A stretch of DNA of 64,000 bases from Sulfuricurvum sp. (GTDB lineage: Bacteria; Campylobacterota; Campylobacteria; Campylobacterales; Sulfurimonadaceae): NCBI GenBank assembly GCA_030694265.1, contig JAUXYP010000002.1, positions 248,001 through 312,000 on the forward strand, in the 5' to 3' direction. Shown here piece by piece: positions 61,174 through 64,000 of the stretch. Below the pieces are notes generated by a model. That model saw only the letters and a list, made by a program, of their open reading frames with translations, was not told where the DNA came from and searched no databases. Every line of letters begins with the position of its first letter. Position 1 is the stretch's first letter. A program made the position numbers and the translations under genes.

Positions 61174-62136
61174 TTATAAAAACGGAAAAAATCGGTAAAG
61201 TTTTAAGCCGATTGCTTTTTTAAATGATAGGATAAGTGAATTGTGACCGGTTATGGCAAATAGAATATTTCGATATTTTAAAAGTAGGCTAAAAAAGGTA
61301 AAATTAAACCAGCTTGTCTTAAAAGCGGCGTGTTCCTTTTTGATGTGTTTTAAAATATTTCGTTCTGAGTTTTGCAATGTAGTAATTTGAAGCAGATCTG
61401 AAATCATTTTTATGCTATTAAGTTGCTCTAGTGACTTTTTTTCAGCTTTGGATGCGATTTTTTTAAATAGTGACGATTTGACCTTAGCTGTTTGACTGAG
61501 GGTATTGGTGGCGTGTTGACGATACTTTACGAGAGGGTCATCTAGGTATTTTACCCCATCTACTGAGGCGGCATTTGCGGCAATCCATGCATCAAAATAG
61601 AGATGCTGAGGAAATGGAAAGAGTTGCGGCAATAAAGATTGGCGAAACATGAGGGCGTGTGCTGAAACACAATTGTCATAGACGAATGAGAGAGGGGTAT
61701 GGGTTGAAATAAAACGGTTCCGAAGTTTTTCGGAAAGGGTTTTATTGAGCGATTTTCCACTAGAGTCAATGAGCAAGGAGTTGCTGTAAATGAGTGAATT
61801 ATCCCCGATATGTGAATGCAGCTGTTCGAGCTTGTTGGTTTCCCAGATATCATCCTGATCACAAAGAGCTATGAATTCACCGGATGCTTTGGAGAGAGCC
61901 AATTCAAAATTATGGATGTAGCCAATATTTTGAGGATTGATTTCAAGTTTAATAGGAAGATGTGATAGGTATTCTTGAATAATAGATACCGTTTCATCGC
62001 TCGAACAGTCGTCTTGAATAATGATTTCAAAGGGTTGAAGGCCTTGCGCTGCTATGGAGTCTAGCTGCTCTCGCAAATAATGCGATCCGTTATACGTAGC
62101 GATGACGATAGAAATAGAATTACAAGAATTTTGCAT
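61174..62136 (-). CDS. Glycosyltransferase family 2
   Basis: 320 residues. ISIVIATYNGSHYLREQLDS, IQDDCSSDETVS and the DxD block FIALCDQDDIWETNKLEQL, which is common in rhamnosyl- and fucosyltransferases of O-antigen clusters. The C-terminal third is helical and basic. Its start overlaps the end of the upstream glycosyltransferase gene by 17 bp. Confidence 0.88.
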   Translation of the reverse strand: MQNSCNSISIVIATYNGSHYLREQLDSIAAQGLQPFEIIIQDDCSSDETVSIIQEYLSHLPIKLEINPQNIGYIHNFELALSKASGEFIALCDQDDIWETNKLEQLHSHIGDNSLIYSNSLLIDSSGKSLNKTLSEKLRNRFISTHTPLSFVYDNCVSAHALMFRQSLLPQLFPFPQHLYFDAWIAANAASVDGVKYLDDPLVKYRQHATNTLSQTAKVKSSLFKKIASKAEKKSLEQLNSIKMISDLLQITTLQNSERNILKHIKKEHAAFKTSWFNFTFFSLLLKYRNILFAITGHNSLILSFKKAIGLKLYRFFPFL

Positions 62137-62902
62137 GGAGGTAGTCGTAACGTTTTTTCAGGCTGACGATTATTTTTTTATTGCATATTAGATTAAGCCA
62201 TTTGGAACTTGATAAAAATAAAGAGGTACAGGTGGTTCGGATAAACTTGGGTTGTAAAACGCGTTGATATTTACTAATGAGTCGTGATTTCGCAGTAAAA
62301 AAACTTTCATTACAATTTCCGCCGCTTTTGTGATAAAGATGAAAGTCAATGACATAGGCATTGTAACCTAGAATATTGGCTATTATGCATAAATCAACAC
62401 CGTAAAAATGAAAGCCTGTTAAATTATTAGAGATTGAAAGATTGGCATCTTTACGAATGAGTAAAAAATTTTCATCAAGACTTTGAACACGTGCGGGAAA
62501 ACTTCCCTTTGATGCGTTCATTTCGTATGGATCACTGATTCGAATGGCTTTTTGAGTCAAGCCATTGTAGCCTGCATTTCCTGCTATAGCCCAATTTGGA
62601 TCCAACCTATTGAGGTCTTCTATGCACTTCATCAGCGTATCGATTTTATCGTAAGAAAGAAGAATGTCTTGATGGCAAATAATGATATATTTTCCAGTTG
62701 CTTTGGTTAAAAATGTTTTTACCCCTTGAAAACCGTCATATTTATTTCCATTGCTGTTGTCAGCATATAAAAATTCACTTATCTCTTCAGTAAAGCCAGC
62801 AGCTTGGAAGGAATCAAGCATCTGAGCATATTCTTGTTTATCTGTGACAAGAGAACAGATACTAAACAGTTTTGCATCAGAGAGGGTGTCGATATCGATC
62901 AT
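62120..62902 (-). CDS. Glycosyltransferase-like protein (GT2-type fold)
   Basis: 260 residues from ATG 62902, which overlaps the rmlB stop by 4 bases (ATGA). The fold resembles GT2 (ADNSNGNKYDGFQGVKTFL, IICHQDILLSYDKID, GVDLCIIANILGYNAYV) but the usual DxD is replaced by HQDI. Likely a sugar transferase of the same O-unit; the donor is unknown. Confidence 0.8.
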   Translation of the reverse strand: MIDIDTLSDAKLFSICSLVTDKQEYAQMLDSFQAAGFTEEISEFLYADNSNGNKYDGFQGVKTFLTKATGKYIIICHQDILLSYDKIDTLMKCIEDLNRLDPNWAIAGNAGYNGLTQKAIRISDPYEMNASKGSFPARVQSLDENFLLIRKDANLSISNNLTGFHFYGVDLCIIANILGYNAYVIDFHLYHKSGGNCNESFFTAKSRLISKYQRVLQPKFIRTTCTSLFLSSSKWLNLICNKKIIVSLKKRYDYLHAKFL

Positions 62903-63915
62903 TTTTGATATTTTTCCAAATACCATTCAATCGTTTTCACGATTCCGGTATCAAAATTTTCATCAGCTTTCCAGCCAAGCTCCGTTTCGATTTTGGTAGC
63001 ATCGATTGCATATCGTCGATCATGTCCGGCGCGGTCTTCTACATAGGTGATAAGACTATTGTAGCTCTTTGCGTTAGATTTAGGTTTCATGGTATCAAGT
63101 AGGGTACAAATACGTTCTGCAATCTGATTGTTGTTACGCTCATTACGTCCGCCGATATTGTACACTTCTCCACTTCGCCCGCTATGGTAGACTAGATCAA
63201 TTCCTTTGCAGTGATCCAGAACATAGAGCCAGTCACGAATATTTTTGCCATCACCGTAGATAGGAATATTCTCACCTGAAAGAGCTTTGCGGATGATGGT
63301 CGGGATCAGTTTTTCATCATGTTGTTTTGGCCCGTAGTTGTTTGAGCAGTTGGTGATAACGGTATCCATCCCATAGGTATGATGATAGGAACGTACAATC
63401 ATATCGCTTCCTGCTTTGGAAGCACTATACGGGCTATTAGGTGCGTATGAAGTTTCTTCAGTAAATAACCCTGTTTGACCCAAAGTTCCATACACTTCGT
63501 CGGTTGAGATGTGATGAAAGCGGCATCCTTCATATCCGGTTTTAAACATGAATGGTTTTTCCATCCATGATTTATAGGCAACATCAATTAGAGTGAAGCT
63601 ACCGTTAACATTGGTTTGCATAAAGACACCCGGATTTTTGATGGAGTTGTCGACATGGCTTTCCGCGGCAAAGTGGATAACACCGCGGATATCATATCGG
63701 GCAAAGAGCGATTCAACGAGAGGACGATTACAGATATCCCCTTGTACAAAAACATGACGGTCAGTATCGGTGACATCTGATAGGTTTGCCATATCTCCGG
63801 CATAGGTGAGTAGATCAAGATTGATAAGACGGACATCTGAATATTTGTTTAAAAAGTAAGGAACAAAGTTGCTCCCGATAAATCCGGCACATCCGGTGAC
63901 TAAAATGGTTTTCAT
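62899..63915 (-). CDS. rmlB: dTDP-glucose 4,6-dehydratase
   Basis: 338 residues, extended SDR. VTGCAGFIGSNFVPYFL for NAD, HFAAESHVDNSI, HISTDEVYGTLG, the YxxxK pair in SPYSASKAGSD, NNYGPKQHDEKLIP and RDWLYVLDHCKGI are all family hallmarks. It produces dTDP-4-keto-6-deoxyglucose, precursor of both dTDP-L-rhamnose (with RmlC/RmlD) and the Fuc3NAc/Qui3NAc sugar made by the fdtA-C-B cassette. Its start overlaps the preceding rmlD stop. Confidence 0.97.
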   Translation of the reverse strand: MKTILVTGCAGFIGSNFVPYFLNKYSDVRLINLDLLTYAGDMANLSDVTDTDRHVFVQGDICNRPLVESLFARYDIRGVIHFAAESHVDNSIKNPGVFMQTNVNGSFTLIDVAYKSWMEKPFMFKTGYEGCRFHHISTDEVYGTLGQTGLFTEETSYAPNSPYSASKAGSDMIVRSYHHTYGMDTVITNCSNNYGPKQHDEKLIPTIIRKALSGENIPIYGDGKNIRDWLYVLDHCKGIDLVYHSGRSGEVYNIGGRNERNNNQIAERICTLLDTMKPKSNAKSYNSLITYVEDRAGHDRRYAIDATKIETELGWKADENFDTGIVKTIEWYLEKYQK

Positions 63916-64000
63916 GCTTTTTCTCCTAGGTGCTCAAGACATTGTTTTAGACTGTTTTTCCAATATGGTATGGTAATGCCGAAGTCGTTTTTTATTTTTG
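63912..64000 (-). CDS. rmlD: dTDP-4-dehydrorhamnose reductase, C-terminal end (truncated by window)
   Basis: Only the last 28 codons are in the window: KIKNDFGITIPYW followed by KNSLKQCLEHLGEKA and a TGA that overlaps the rmlB ATG (ATGA). The K-I-K-x-D-F-G-I-x-I-P-Y-W ending is typical of RmlD. If so, the operon makes dTDP-rhamnose; rmlA/rmlC would lie further upstream, outside the window. Confidence 0.68.
   Translation of the reverse strand, partial: KIKNDFGITIPYWKNSLKQCLEHLGEKA

Noticed and set aside
1-64000. Search by eye for tRNA genes, rRNA, transposases, phage genes and toxin-antitoxin pairs
   Set aside because: No supportable example was found; every gap over about 100 bases was inspected.

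Overview
The window looks like a chromosomal segment of a free-living Campylobacterota (Epsilonproteobacteria) species, most like the Sulfuricurvum/Sulfurimonas group. That placement is inferred from gene content and protein style, not from a search. The clues are a glutamine synthetase whose adenylylation-site tyrosine is Phe (as known from Helicobacter), a Csd3/HdpA-type cell-shape peptidase, a PgbA-domain protein, the DUF177-rpmF-plsX-fabH block beside ndk, a CcoI/CcoS pair, and frequent TTG/GTG starts with AAGGA ribosome sites. No rRNA, tRNA, prophage, transposase or CRISPR array was seen.

Layout. 1-5.9 kb: end of glnA, a small membrane protein, pckA and two tandem prepilin genes, followed by a plus-strand operon priA-ispG-dnaB-comEC (4.1-9.75 kb). 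9.7-12.7 kb: minus operon PgbA-like/glcD/yihY. 12.8-22 kb: csd3-like peptidase, a TonB receptor of the copper-receptor type, agmatine deiminase, alr, a small minus-strand block with rsmG and ribA, then hemB and argF. 22.2-24.3 kb: a long structured leader ending in an intrinsic terminator, then a DEAD-box helicase with a repeated RGG tail. 24.25-28.1 kb: HIT protein, fabH-plsX-rpmF-DUF177-ndk, ferredoxin. 28.2-31.5 kb: metK, a phosphoribosyltransferase, and der with a strongly acidic linker. 31.5-32.85 kb: three copies of a palindromic repeat around a lipoprotein gene and a GIY-YIG gene; a fourth copy lies in frame inside priA. 32.9-39.8 kb: hemJ, trxC, raiA, trpS, gmhA-gmhB, a half-length asparaginase, ccoI-ccoS and a cytochrome c.

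39.9-64 kb is an envelope polysaccharide locus. The plus strand carries hldD-hldE, a YfaZ-like porin, core glycosyltransferases, a deacetylase, an fdtA/fdtC/fdtB amino-sugar cassette and further glycosyltransferases. It converges at about 53.1 kb on a minus-strand operon: rmlD(partial)-rmlB, three glycosyltransferases, four SGNH-like membrane-anchored proteins around one MBOAT O-acyltransferase, and an O-antigen polymerase/ligase. GmhA, GmhB, HldE and HldD together make ADP-heptose. RmlB makes the dTDP-4-keto-6-deoxyglucose needed both for dTDP-rhamnose and for the FdtA/B/C 3-acetamido sugar. The MBOAT/SGNH set probably acylates the finished glycan outside the cytoplasm.

Most unusual: (1) one MBOAT with four SGNH-like partners, three of them sharing a GxSR...DxxH pattern; (2) the structured, terminator-ending RNA in front of the DEAD-box helicase; (3) the palindromic repeat read in frame through priA; (4) five genes whose -10 box lies only 6-7 nt before the start codon, implying leaderless mRNAs.
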